From: a virus
Length of the DNA: 20,586 nt
Direction: 5' to 3' (one strand)
Virus record (IMG/VR): IMGVR_UViG_3300042389_000650
Coordinates: 1-20,586 of that record
In this document: in pieces, positions 7,308 to 14,160 of the stretch
Layout: the number at the start of each line of letters is the position of its first letter
Position numbering within the stretch: the first letter of the stretch is position 1
Made by a program: the position numbers and the translations under genes
Notes under the pieces: generated by a model
The model's input: only the letters and a program-made list of their open reading frames with translations
What the model was told of the DNA's origin: nothing
Database searches by the model: none

Positions 7308-8173
7308 TTTACTCTTACCGCTCCTTCTATAATATGTCTTTGTGGATTATCTCTTCTAAACTGTTCTTCTAGTTCTGGCTGCATGGCGTACCAAGCTTCT
7401 TTACCAAATTCCTTTTCTTTTGCATACCATTCATCCGTGCCTTTTTGATATTTTTGCCAATACATTCTTGATAAAAATTTATGATTGTTATAAGATGGCA
7501 TAACACCATGTAGGTATGGCTTACCGTCTTCTGTAAGGTAGTCTGGATGTCCTGATGGAAAAACTAAAAGATCGCCTGCAACTGGCTTATACTTAACAAG
7601 TTTATCACCCATAGCAAAATCAACCTCTCCTCCCTCATAGTCATCATTAAAGTAAATTGTACATGTAATTATGAACTTATATCCTGGAGCACTTCCTTGC
7701 TCTCTCATATAGTCTGAGTGATATCTCATTCCATGTTGCTCTGTTTCATTACTTATATGATATTTTCCTATTGTTCCGCCTGCCCATCTCCAGGTTGGTA
7801 CAGTGTCTCCATTTTCGTCTACAGAGGTTGCATCAAAATCTACATCAACATTATATCTTTTTATATAGTCTTCAGTAACTAAATAAAAATTTTCCATCAT
7901 TTCCATGACAAAGTTTTTCTGGTCTTCTTGAGTTTGTGTGCTTGTTTCAACATTTTTCAAACCAGCATACTTATCATCCAAAATCATTCCAGGAAATATT
8001 GGATTTAGATAGTCACCAAAAATAGACCATTTTGTCCAATTACTAAAAAGCCTGTCTTCTGACTCTACTAAAGAATCAGTTAATACCTTGTAAGACTTTG
8101 AGATATCTTTAAACATGTTCTTATAAACAAGAATATGTGGATAGATTTCTATAGCCTCAAGATTTGTACTCAT
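7304..8173 (-). CDS. 2-oxoglutarate/Fe(II) oxygenase, largest member (4th of eight, 289 aa)
   Basis: Fe ligands H152xD154 (MRYHSDYMRE) and H222 (YLHGVMP), with K232 or R236 (HKFLSRMYW) near the expected 2-oxoglutarate anchor. The core strand is YFNDDYEGGEVDF. The N-terminal extension of about 100 residues and a Trp-rich C-terminal tail (KYQKGTDEWYAKEKEFGKEAWYAMQPELEEQF) make it the longest of the set. The start lies just after the upstream stop (TAATATG) and the end overlaps the next start by 4 bp. Proteins of this general build occur in marine and freshwater phages (family knowledge). Substrate unknown. Confidence 0.9.
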   Translation of the reverse strand: MSTNLEAIEIYPHILVYKNMFKDISKSYKVLTDSLVESEDRLFSNWTKWSIFGDYLNPIFPGMILDDKYAGLKNVETSTQTQEDQKNFVMEMMENFYLVTEDYIKRYNVDVDFDATSVDENGDTVPTWRWAGGTIGKYHISNETEQHGMRYHSDYMREQGSAPGYKFIITCTIYFNDDYEGGEVDFAMGDKLVKYKPVAGDLLVFPSGHPDYLTEDGKPYLHGVMPSYNNHKFLSRMYWQKYQKGTDEWYAKEKEFGKEAWYAMQPELEEQFRRDNPQRHIIEGAVRVK

Positions 8174-8174
8174 A

Positions 8175-8849
8175 TTAAGGCTTTCTATCTCCAGTATGCT
8201 CTGTTATCTCCCAGAAAAATGGGCAGGTAAATCTAAGTCCACTTTTAATTTCTGTTACACCATGAATATAGTTCATGTCTCCAGGGAAGAAGTAGGCTGC
8301 ACCCTTTTTAGGCTTAAATTGAACACCTTGATTTGGAAAGTATAACTCTCCTCCTTCATAGTCATCATTTAAATAAAATAAACTAGATAGGTCATAGTTT
8401 GGAAAATCATTTGGAAGTCCAGCATCTGGCCCTTCATGTAATTCTTTGTCAGCATGAGGCTTTTGGAATTGTCCTGGAAGCCACTTTACAATAGTAGTTC
8501 CAGTTGGTATAACCTTTACCTTATAAAAATCTTCTACGATTGGTTGTAATCTTTGAAATAGTCCAGCGATGACTGGTGAGATGTTTGGATCATTCTTGTC
8601 TAAGCTTGGCTGTGTTGCAACTCTGTCTTTCCAATAGTCTGAGTCATATACCACAGTACCGTTTTCATTTACGTGACTTTCTGTTACATCCCAAACTGTT
8701 ATAGACTTTGCAGACTTTTCTAAAAAGTCCATTTCTTCTTGAGTCATAAAGTTTTCTAGTTCAACAATCATCTCTTTTCCACTGCCAAACCAGCCAGATG
8801 GGGTCAATGAAGGCTTTCTAACTACAACAGAAGCATTTATGTTTTCCAT
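8175..8849 (-). CDS. 2-oxoglutarate/Fe(II) oxygenase (3rd of eight, 224 aa)
   Basis: Fe ligands H132xD134 (FQKPHADKE) and H196 (NYIHGVTE), with R206 (SGLRFTCPFFW). The core strand is FYLNDDYEGGELYFPNQG, closest to the consensus of the set, and KPKKGAAYFFPG precedes the second His. The start at 8849 has no Shine-Dalgarno site but lies 6 nt after TGGTATAAT, which sits inside the last codons of the upstream gene. This gene and those after it can therefore be transcribed both from the main operon promoter and from this internal leaderless one. Confidence 0.9.
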   Translation of the reverse strand: MENINASVVVRKPSLTPSGWFGSGKEMIVELENFMTQEEMDFLEKSAKSITVWDVTESHVNENGTVVYDSDYWKDRVATQPSLDKNDPNISPVIAGLFQRLQPIVEDFYKVKVIPTGTTIVKWLPGQFQKPHADKELHEGPDAGLPNDFPNYDLSSLFYLNDDYEGGELYFPNQGVQFKPKKGAAYFFPGDMNYIHGVTEIKSGLRFTCPFFWEITEHTGDRKP

Positions 8850-8851
8850 AA

Positions 8852-9580
8852 TTAGATTATACCATTTCCCTTATTTTGTGTATTATCTGTAACTGAAAGA
8901 CGTAAAACCTTAGTCTCATGTGATCCAACGCTTTCGCCCTTTTCATTAACCGCATCTCTATACCAGTCAGTCCACTCTCCAGACTTGTTAATTACTTGAG
9001 CTGCCTCTCCGTAAGACTGATGTGCCTTTTCTCTTTTTCTTTCTGGGTCGGAATAATCAAAGATTTGAATTGATGTATTATCCATAGCACTTAAAGAAAC
9101 TGGAACTAGTGTTGCAATAGGGGTTCCTGCTTTTATAGTAATTTCTTTATTGGCAGACCGTGCTTTAATTGCTAAAGGAAAGCCAGTGTCTAGCCAAGAT
9201 GTGCTTATTAATGAAGACATAGTTTCAAAATCATCATTAAAGTAGTTTACTGGATTGATAGTAAACATACTAACATTTTGTTCAGACCTGAAGGTTAATC
9301 CTGTATTAATACTCACAGTGGACTGACCTCTTCCAGTATAAGTGAAATTGTTACCCTCTAAGATTGTAACATTATCTGAGTTTGTATCATTTATGCCGTT
9401 CCAAATAAACTTAATGTCTTCCTTGCATGAAAGATTCCACCCAATCATATTTGCTTGAGTAACAGGAAAGCATCTGTATGCATGCTTTTCTGGTGTTACA
9501 TCCATCCAATCTCTTTTAATTGACATTGGAGAAATAACAATTTTTGAATCTGGAAATCTTTCAACAGAAATATTAAGCAT
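8852..9580 (-). CDS. DUF6065-like beta-rich protein, second copy (242 aa)
   Basis: Not an oxygenase: no HxD...H set is found. Motifs: HAYRCFPVTQANMIGWNL (residues 33-50), KFIWNGIND, FTINPVNYFNDDFETM, WLDTGFPLAIKA and IKAGTPIATLVPVSL, followed by a charged tail (SDPERKREKAHQSYGEAAQ). The pattern suggests a jelly-roll or double-psi-type beta fold. It shares the order C-P ... GW/GY ... fP ... I.AGTP..Q/T..P with the 258-aa protein at 10245-11021. I relate both to the DUF6065 type seen beside 2OG oxygenases in phages, from memory. It overlaps the preceding oxygenase gene by one base (TAATG). It may be a binding partner or carrier for the oxygenases. Confidence 0.85.
   Translation of the reverse strand: MLNISVERFPDSKIVISPMSIKRDWMDVTPEKHAYRCFPVTQANMIGWNLSCKEDIKFIWNGINDTNSDNVTILEGNNFTYTGRGQSTVSINTGLTFRSEQNVSMFTINPVNYFNDDFETMSSLISTSWLDTGFPLAIKARSANKEITIKAGTPIATLVPVSLSAMDNTSIQIFDYSDPERKREKAHQSYGEAAQVINKSGEWTDWYRDAVNEKGESVGSHETKVLRLSVTDNTQNKGNGII
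8856..8864 (-). promoter_or_regulatory. Internal leaderless promoter (TGGTATAAT) in the oxygenase operon
   Basis: TATAAT at 8856-8861 ends 6 nt before the ATG at 8849. Its bases also encode the last residues (NGII) and lead into the stop of the upstream gene. Spacing and TGG match the other leaderless promoters of this window. Confidence 0.6.
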
Positions 9581-10236
9581 TACCGATTATCCTCAGTATA
9601 CATTTCTGGTGTATGGAACTTCTTGTTATAATCTAGCATTGTAACGATAGAGTACTTTGTTCCAGATGTTACTGGCATTGCACGGTGTGGATACATGTAG
9701 TTAGATGGGAATATGTACAAGTCTCCTGCATCTGGCTTAATTAATAAGTTTTGAAGTCTAAAGTATAGCTCTCCACCCTCATAATCATCATTTGGATAAG
9801 CAACCAATGATACTGTACAGTTATAAGAGAAGCCATGATCATGGTGCTCTTGGAAATGTTGTCCTGGACCATACTTAATAAAGTTAAACGCTTCCCAATA
9901 CTTTAGGTCCATGATGTTATAGTCTTTTCTATAGTCATCAACTGCTGCAGACTTAACATCATAAAGGTCTTGCCATAACTCTTGTAGCTTAATTGAGTCT
10001 GGACTAGTGTTTAACTCAATGTCTGACTTTTTATATTTAAAGTCTACACAGTCTCTGTAGTCAGGAATTAGTTGTTGATAACCAACATATGCTGGCTGCC
10101 ATGTAAACTGATCCTTTTCTCCCAAAGGCTTTACTACTGCCTCAATCCTATTAATAACATCAATATCTTTGTTGATTACACCCTTGTAACATACAATTCC
10201 GTTTCCAAGGTTTACTTTTTCTGTCCAAGTTTTCAT
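9580..10236 (-). CDS. 2-oxoglutarate/Fe(II) oxygenase (2nd of eight, 218 aa)
   Basis: Fe ligands H131xD133 (FQEHHDHGF) and H184 (MYPHRAMP), with K194 (SGTKYSIV) in place of Arg. The core strand is AYPNDDYEGGELYFR. It is clearly a sister of the first oxygenase (11021-11734). Shared stretches include RDCVDFKYK/RDCVDFRFK, YWEAFNFIKYGPG/YYEAFNFVKYEGE, GDLYIFPSNYMY/GDIAIFPSNYIY and SGTKY. Both are followed at once by a DUF6065-like gene, so the pair looks duplicated. Shine-Dalgarno AGGGGGA lies before the ATG at 10236. Substrate unknown. Confidence 0.92.
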   Translation of the reverse strand: MKTWTEKVNLGNGIVCYKGVINKDIDVINRIEAVVKPLGEKDQFTWQPAYVGYQQLIPDYRDCVDFKYKKSDIELNTSPDSIKLQELWQDLYDVKSAAVDDYRKDYNIMDLKYWEAFNFIKYGPGQHFQEHHDHGFSYNCTVSLVAYPNDDYEGGELYFRLQNLLIKPDAGDLYIFPSNYMYPHRAMPVTSGTKYSIVTMLDYNKKFHTPEMYTEDNR

Positions 10237-10244
10237 ATTTCCCC

Positions 10245-11021
10245 CTATTTATATTCTCTTCTAGACCAAACTTTATTCTTATAAACTCCACCGTCGGGCT
10301 GTCTATAAAAGTTAGCATTCTTCATCATTCTATCATATATCTCTGTTGACCCTATAAAACTAATATCATGTGACCAATCTTCTCTTTTAAATGGAAGGAT
10401 CTGAACGTATGGAGTTCCTGCTGGAATAGTTCCTTCCCAACCTTCTGCAATAAAAAATGGAAATGTTCCAAGAAGATGAACACTATCGTTGTCAACAATT
10501 CCAGTGGTATTCATGAATGGTAAGTCAAAACGATTCATAGGTGTCATAAACAATGCACTATATCCTTCTGGTAGCTCTAAGCCCCAATCTGGATACCAGG
10601 CAAAATGATCCCTATAAAAACCTTTTGGGTGCTCAAATTGTGGCATAGCAAGTCTTTTGCTACAAAAATCTTTATGGCGTGCATCATCTATTCTTACATC
10701 TATTGAACCACCAGCTGTTTTAAAAAAAGTAAGATCACATGGAGTCTTAAGAACATAGCCTGTTGAAAATGCATCCATTATTGCTGGACATGCTTTCCAT
10801 GTAGGAATTTTTCCATAGTCATCAGTTGTTCCCTCTTTAGGAAAAGGACAAACTTCTTTTGGCGCTTTGTAATATTCTCCAACTGCATTCTTAGCAAATC
10901 TATCTGCATCTTTATACCATTGAGGAATAACAGATTGTGTTGGAGATGGAACAGAAGGACTATCCTTGGTTATCCACGGTCTGTATGCTGTAAACTTTGC
11001 AATATTTTCTTTGATTGTCAT
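10245..11021 (-). CDS. DUF6065-like beta-rich protein, first copy (258 aa)
   Basis: Motifs: SVIPQWYKDADRFAK near residue 30, IPTWKACPAIMDAFSTGYVLKTPCDLTFF (72-100), FAWYPDWGLELPEGYSALFMTPMNRFDLPF, FFIAEGWEGTIPAGTPYVQILPFKREDW, and a short tail ending in RREYK. Related by motif order to the 242-aa protein at 8852-9580. No catalytic signature is visible. Similar proteins sit next to 2OG oxygenases in other phages (recollection). The ATG overlaps the stop of the upstream oxygenase by one base. Role unknown; substrate presentation or sugar/peptide binding is possible. Confidence 0.87.
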   Translation of the reverse strand: MTIKENIAKFTAYRPWITKDSPSVPSPTQSVIPQWYKDADRFAKNAVGEYYKAPKEVCPFPKEGTTDDYGKIPTWKACPAIMDAFSTGYVLKTPCDLTFFKTAGGSIDVRIDDARHKDFCSKRLAMPQFEHPKGFYRDHFAWYPDWGLELPEGYSALFMTPMNRFDLPFMNTTGIVDNDSVHLLGTFPFFIAEGWEGTIPAGTPYVQILPFKREDWSHDISFIGSTEIYDRMMKNANFYRQPDGGVYKNKVWSRREYK

Positions 11022-11734
11022 TACTTGTGACCTAGCTCATTAATATCAGTCATTATAACAACACAATATTTTGTTCCAGACCTCATTGGTAATGATGCAT
11101 GCTCATAAATATAGTTTGATGGGAATATTGCAATATCTCCTACCTTTGGAGTAAGCGTATATCCATCTAGTCTTGGGAACTGAATTTCTCCGCCTTCATA
11201 ATCATCGTTAATATAAATAACTGCAGAAACTGTTGCGTTATATGCTGGTCCATGGTCTGCATGAATGTTGAAGTGTTTTCCTTCTCCTTCATATTTTACA
11301 AAATTAAATGCTTCATAATATACAACATTGATTCCCCAATATTTTGCGTAGTCATCAATACAATACTTTAGCTTCTCATATATTTCTTGATGTAGATCAA
11401 TAAGCTCAGAGTTATGCTCATCTCTTGGTCCTAAATTTTCTTGTTTAAATCTAAAATCAACACAGTCTCTTGCTCTTTTTATAGGTGTAGAAGAATTTGT
11501 TACTTGTGCTTCTGACCATCTATATTTTTTATTACCGCTTAGGTTTGACTCAAGAATATCAATATATCTTTTAGAGTCTTCTAATGAAAAAACATTTCTG
11601 TAAACATTTAAACCAAGTCCTGGATTCTCTACTAGAATTCCATTGTCTATAGTTTTTGCAGCAACCCTATTTAATGCTGTTTCAGATCTATCTTTTGTAA
11701 ACCAAGGGTTTTCGTTTTCATCATAAAATTCCAT
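11021..11734 (-). CDS. 2-oxoglutarate/Fe(II) oxygenase, first gene of the operon (1st of eight, 237 aa)
   Basis: Fe ligands H158xD160 (FNIHADHG) and H212 (YEHASLP), with K222 (SGTKYCVVIM). The core strand is IYINDDYEGGEIQFP. An N-terminal region of about 40 residues is charged and probably flexible. It is closely related to the second oxygenase (9580-10236). The gene has an ordinary Shine-Dalgarno site (AAGGAG, 7 nt before the ATG) and a sigma70-like promoter (11755-11783), unlike the leaderless first genes elsewhere in this arm. It heads an eleven-gene transcript with overlaps or gaps of no more than about 10 bp down to 3907. Confidence 0.92.
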   Translation of the reverse strand: MEFYDENENPWFTKDRSETALNRVAAKTIDNGILVENPGLGLNVYRNVFSLEDSKRYIDILESNLSGNKKYRWSEAQVTNSSTPIKRARDCVDFRFKQENLGPRDEHNSELIDLHQEIYEKLKYCIDDYAKYWGINVVYYEAFNFVKYEGEGKHFNIHADHGPAYNATVSAVIYINDDYEGGEIQFPRLDGYTLTPKVGDIAIFPSNYIYEHASLPMRSGTKYCVVIMTDINELGHK

Positions 11735-11754
11735 TAAAATCTCCTTTTTTATTC

Positions 11755-11783
11755 ATTATACACCATCTTGATTTAAATTTCAA
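11755..11783 (-). promoter_or_regulatory. Sigma70-like promoter of the oxygenase operon
   Basis: On the minus strand TTGAAA (11778-11783), a 17-bp spacer, then TATAAT (11755-11760), followed 20 nt later by the ATG with an AAGGAG Shine-Dalgarno site between. Both hexamers and the spacing are near consensus. Confidence 0.75.
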
Positions 11784-11839
11784 CCAAACAATATAGAAAA
11801 ACATTATTTTAAAATAATATGAGTGCCACCCCTATAAAA

Positions 11840-11864
11840 CAAAAAAAGCCAAACTATGTTGGCT
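11840..11864 (-). terminator. Terminator of the Phe/Pro-rich protein gene
   Basis: On the minus strand AGCCAA-CATAGT-TTGGCT is followed by a run of seven T. It ends the monocistronic transcript of the 318-aa gene about 20 bp after its stop, and separates it from the oxygenase promoter 60 bp further on. Confidence 0.8.
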
Positions 11865-11884
11865 AATTTTGTATTATCTGATTC

Positions 11885-12841
11885 TTACCAGACACCAGGT
11901 AAAGTGAAGTATGGGAAGTACGGTGCAGCTGGTCCAAAACTTGGGAAGTATGGAGGGAAGAATGGGAAGAATGGGAAGTACGGGAAGAACGGAGGGAAGA
12001 ATGGGAAGAATGGGAAGTACGGGAAGAAAGGTGGGAAAAACGGGAAGAATGGGAAGAACGGGAAGAAAGGTGGGAAGAACGGGAAGAATGGGAAGAACGG
12101 GAAGAAAGGTGGGAAGAATGGTGGGAAGAATGGGAAGAATGGCGGGAAGAACGGTGGGAAAAATGGCGGGAAGAATGGAGGGAAAAATGGCGGGAAGAAT
12201 GGAAAGAATGGAAAGAATGGTGGAAAGAACGGACCAAATGTAGAAACAACAGAGTTAGATGGTTGAGAGAAATCAGATACTCCATTATTGTTAGTTGCAG
12301 TAACTCTATAAGTATATGTTCCTGCTGCTGTTTCTGTAATTGTAATTGGTGAAGATGAACCATTTTGTGTTTTAGTAGAAGAAGATGTTACAGTATATCC
12401 TGTTATAGGTGAGTTTCCACTGTTTGGAGCTGTAAATGTAACTGATACAACACCAGAAGTTCCACCAGATGCTGTTCCAATTGTTGGAGCGTTTGGCTTA
12501 GATGTTGGAACAACTGCAGAAGATGCAGCAGAAGCATCAGATGTTCCTATTGCATTTCTTGCAGTAACAGTAAAAGTATAATTTGCTGGAGTTCCATCTG
12601 TTGATAATCCTGTTATAACGATTGGTGAAGATGATCCAGTTGCTGTTTGTCCGCCAGATGAAGTTACAGTATAATCTAAAATAGGGGACTTACCAGTAAA
12701 TGATGGAGCTGTAAAAGATACAGAAACCTGTCCATTGTCATATGTGCGTCCAGTGCCCTGATCTGTACCTGTGCCAATAGTTGGTGCATTCGGCTTTGAC
12801 TTCTTTGATGAATCGGTGGTACCAGTATTTTGTGAGCTCAT
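11885..12841 (-). CDS. Two fibronectin-III-like domains fused to a Phe/Pro repeat tract (318 aa)
   Basis: Probable surface or virion decoration protein. Residues 16-112 and 115-201 are two Fn3-like domains, each starting SKPNAPTIGT and containing SPI(L/T)xYTVTSS and YTFTVTARN/YTYRVTATN strands. From residue 202 to the end runs an extreme low-complexity tract of FFP and FFPP units with a few Tyr. It closes with SFGPAAPYFPYFTLPGVW. The ATG at 12841 has no Shine-Dalgarno site and lies 7 nt after TGGTACAAT. The gene has its own terminator. It directly precedes the oxygenase operon, so its many prolines are a candidate substrate; this is inference. The antisense frame (GKNGKNG...) also stays open but lacks support. 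Confidence 0.85.
   Translation of the reverse strand: MSSQNTGTTDSSKKSKPNAPTIGTGTDQGTGRTYDNGQVSVSFTAPSFTGKSPILDYTVTSSGGQTATGSSSPIVITGLSTDGTPANYTFTVTARNAIGTSDASAASSAVVPTSKPNAPTIGTASGGTSGVVSVTFTAPNSGNSPITGYTVTSSSTKTQNGSSSPITITETAAGTYTYRVTATNNNGVSDFSQPSNSVVSTFGPFFPPFFPFFPFFPPFFPPFFPPFFPPFFPPFFPFFPPFFPPFFPFFPFFPFFPPFFPFFPFFPFFPPFFPYFPFFPFFPPFFPYFPFFPFFPPYFPSFGPAAPYFPYFTLPGVW
11888..12238 (-). repeat. Imperfect 9/12-bp repeats encoding FFP/FFPP
   Basis: The plus strand is a run of gggaagaat, gggaagaac and related units, almost all purine, with about one pyrimidine per unit. Units of 9 and 12 bp alternate irregularly, so slippage or recombination could change length in whole codons. Confidence 0.9.
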
Positions 12842-12848
12842 AGCAGTA

Positions 12849-12857
12849 ATTGTACCA
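12849..12857 (-). promoter_or_regulatory. Extended -10 (TGGTACAAT), leaderless promoter
   Basis: TACAAT at 12849-12854 ends 7 nt before the ATG at 12841 and has the TGG extension. A second TATAAT lies 8 bp further upstream (12862-12867), which would give a short leader lacking a Shine-Dalgarno site. Confidence 0.6.
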
Positions 12858-12881
12858 TAAGATTATACAGTTTTTGATATT

Positions 12882-13592
12882 TTATCTAACAAATATATAC
12901 ATAGATTTTACGACCATTGAAGCATCGTTATCTGTTAAGATTTGAGGGAATGCCCCGTAATTTCTCATTATATCACTTTCTATAGCAAAAGTATGCTCTA
13001 GTGATAGGTCATAGGAAAACTGATATTTAAGGTTTGCGCCAAAGCTGGTTGGGCCAGAGTCTGATTCTGGAATGTAGGTTCTAAACCAAACCTCTGTATT
13101 ATTACTAAATGTTGTCAAAATAATATCATAACGAACCGTTATTATTGAACCAACCTTTAAAGATTTTAGGTTTATTTTTTGAGATTCTGCATTATATAAA
13201 GAAACGTTATTTTCTGGAAGGTATAACTCATTATTTTTACCCTTGCAATCAAAGTTAAATCTAACCCAACCATCATTTCCTTTAGTGGCACCCAACGTGA
13301 TATCTTTTTGATTTTTATTTGTGTATAGTGCCCAACCAGTTCTTTGTCCTGATGGTGACAGACTGCTTTCTCCTGGTTTTCCGTCCTTACCATCTTTTCC
13401 AGGCCTTCCAGCATCTCCTTGAGGTCCCTGCTTACCTTCTGGTCCAGTCTCTCCTTTATCGCCCTTTGGTCCTTGTTCTCCTTGCGGACCTGGAACTGCT
13501 ATAAAAGATACTTGTTGCTCAAGCTGATAAGAGTTATTTATGTTGTCAGAATATTTTTTAGACTTACCTGGAAAATCCATGCTTGTTGCCAT
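12882..13592 (-). CDS. Collagen-like phage tail/appendage protein (236 aa)
   Basis: Residues 1-34 form an N-terminal anchor region. Residues 35-74 are 13 uninterrupted Gly-X-Y triplets (GPQGEQGPKGDKGETGPEG...), which should form a collagen-type triple helix and trimerise the protein. Residues 80-236 form a beta-rich globular tip. Collagen-like segments are common in phage fibres. In the Y position the tract holds Pro64 and Pro73 and Lys43 and Lys46, the positions hydroxylated in animal collagens. Eight hydroxylase-type genes lie on the same strand less than 2 kb downstream, which makes modification plausible but unproven. The ATG at 13592 follows the 28-aa gene's stop by 9 nt with no strong Shine-Dalgarno site. 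Confidence 0.88.
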   Translation of the reverse strand: MATSMDFPGKSKKYSDNINNSYQLEQQVSFIAVPGPQGEQGPKGDKGETGPEGKQGPQGDAGRPGKDGKDGKPGESSLSPSGQRTGWALYTNKNQKDITLGATKGNDGWVRFNFDCKGKNNELYLPENNVSLYNAESQKINLKSLKVGSIITVRYDIILTTFSNNTEVWFRTYIPESDSGPTSFGANLKYQFSYDLSLEHTFAIESDIMRNYGAFPQILTDNDASMVVKSMYIFVR

Positions 13593-13601
13593 GGAACCAC
13601 T

Positions 13602-13688
13602 CTATTTCTTTACCTTAAAAACCTTTTTACCAATTTTAATAACTGGTGGAAGGTTTACTTGAGATACCTCAACTTTAACGACAGGCAT
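13602..13688 (-). CDS. 28-residue basic peptide in the collagen-like operon
   Basis: MPVVKVEVSQVNLPPVIKIG followed by KKVFKVKK. The start is strongly supported: GGAGG sits 6 nt before the ATG, and the ATG overlaps the upstream stop by one base (TAATG). The alternating hydrophobic pattern and Lys-rich end suggest an extended beta strand that may pack on a partner protein. No family recognised. It may instead serve mainly to carry ribosomes to the collagen-like gene 9 nt downstream. Confidence 0.65.
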   Translation of the reverse strand: MPVVKVEVSQVNLPPVIKIGKKVFKVKK

Positions 13689-14089
13689 TATAAACCTCCA
13701 GGAGTTATGTCACCTAGAACACAAATTGTTCCAAGTACTGGAGTCCAAACAGTTGGCTCTATATCATCTTCTCCAGCAGGTATTGTTGCCTGTAAGTCAA
13801 ATGGAAGTTCAGAAACTATTGATGTATATTTTGTTCCCCAGTTTTTTGTTAGATCTGCTGATGCAAAAATTGTTGCTGTATGACCAGAAACTGTAACTGT
13901 TAACTCATCAAGAAAATCACCAGACACGTCATAGGCCGTTGCTGCAAAGTCCCAATCCTCTATATCCCAGCCAGTGGCTTCATCATCTTCAAGAAATTGA
14001 ACTGCTAGGCTTGACGAATCTCCACGAACAATGGTCCACTGGATGTGAGCTGGAGTTGCTCCTAATTTTTCTATTGCTGGGGTACACAT
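13688..14089 (-). CDS. LtfC-like beta-sandwich protein, paralogue of the one at 2782-3195 (133 aa)
   Basis: QWTIVRGDSSSLAVQFLEDDE near residue 18, IEDWDFAATAYD near 42, DLTKNWGTKYTSIVSELPFDLQ, and the C-terminal WTPVLGTICVLGDIT match in order the motifs of the 137-aa protein. Each copy is the first gene of a fibre-type operon and each is leaderless. One therefore leads into the collagen-like protein and the other into the long repetitive fibre, which suggests an adaptor or connector for two different appendages. The ATG at 14089 (MCTPAIEKLG) lies 7 nt after TGGTATAAT. Confidence 0.82.
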   Translation of the reverse strand: MCTPAIEKLGATPAHIQWTIVRGDSSSLAVQFLEDDEATGWDIEDWDFAATAYDVSGDFLDELTVTVSGHTATIFASADLTKNWGTKYTSIVSELPFDLQATIPAGEDDIEPTVWTPVLGTICVLGDITPGGL

Positions 14090-14096
14090 GTAACTG

Positions 14097-14105
14097 ATTA
14101 TACCA
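14097..14105 (-). promoter_or_regulatory. Extended -10 (TGGTATAAT), leaderless promoter for the collagen-like operon
   Basis: TATAAT at 14097-14102 ends 7 nt before the ATG at 14089. The left arm of the large hairpin (14115-14127) covers the place where a -35 element would be. Confidence 0.7.
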
Positions 14106-14114
14106 TTAAATAAA

Positions 14115-14160
14115 GCTAGTACTCAGACGCAGTGGGGTGGGTTAGAATCTGAGTACTAGC
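14115..14160. repeat. 13-bp perfect inverted repeat with a G-rich 20-nt loop
   Basis: GCTAGTACTCAGA (14115-14127) and TCTGAGTACTAGC (14148-14160) are exact reverse complements. The loop contains gtggggtggg on the plus strand. There is no T-run for a classic terminator. It sits just upstream of the collagen-like operon promoter, so it could be an operator, a structured RNA or a DNA hairpin. Confidence 0.8.

Noticed and set aside
11856-12266. Plus-strand open frame encoding GKNGKNGGKNG repeats (136 aa) and another (+) frame with GRMGRT repeats
   Set aside because: They are the antisense of the FFP/FFPP tract. A repeat of period 9 keeps several frames open. The minus frame has Fn3 domains, a promoter and a terminator; the plus frames have none.
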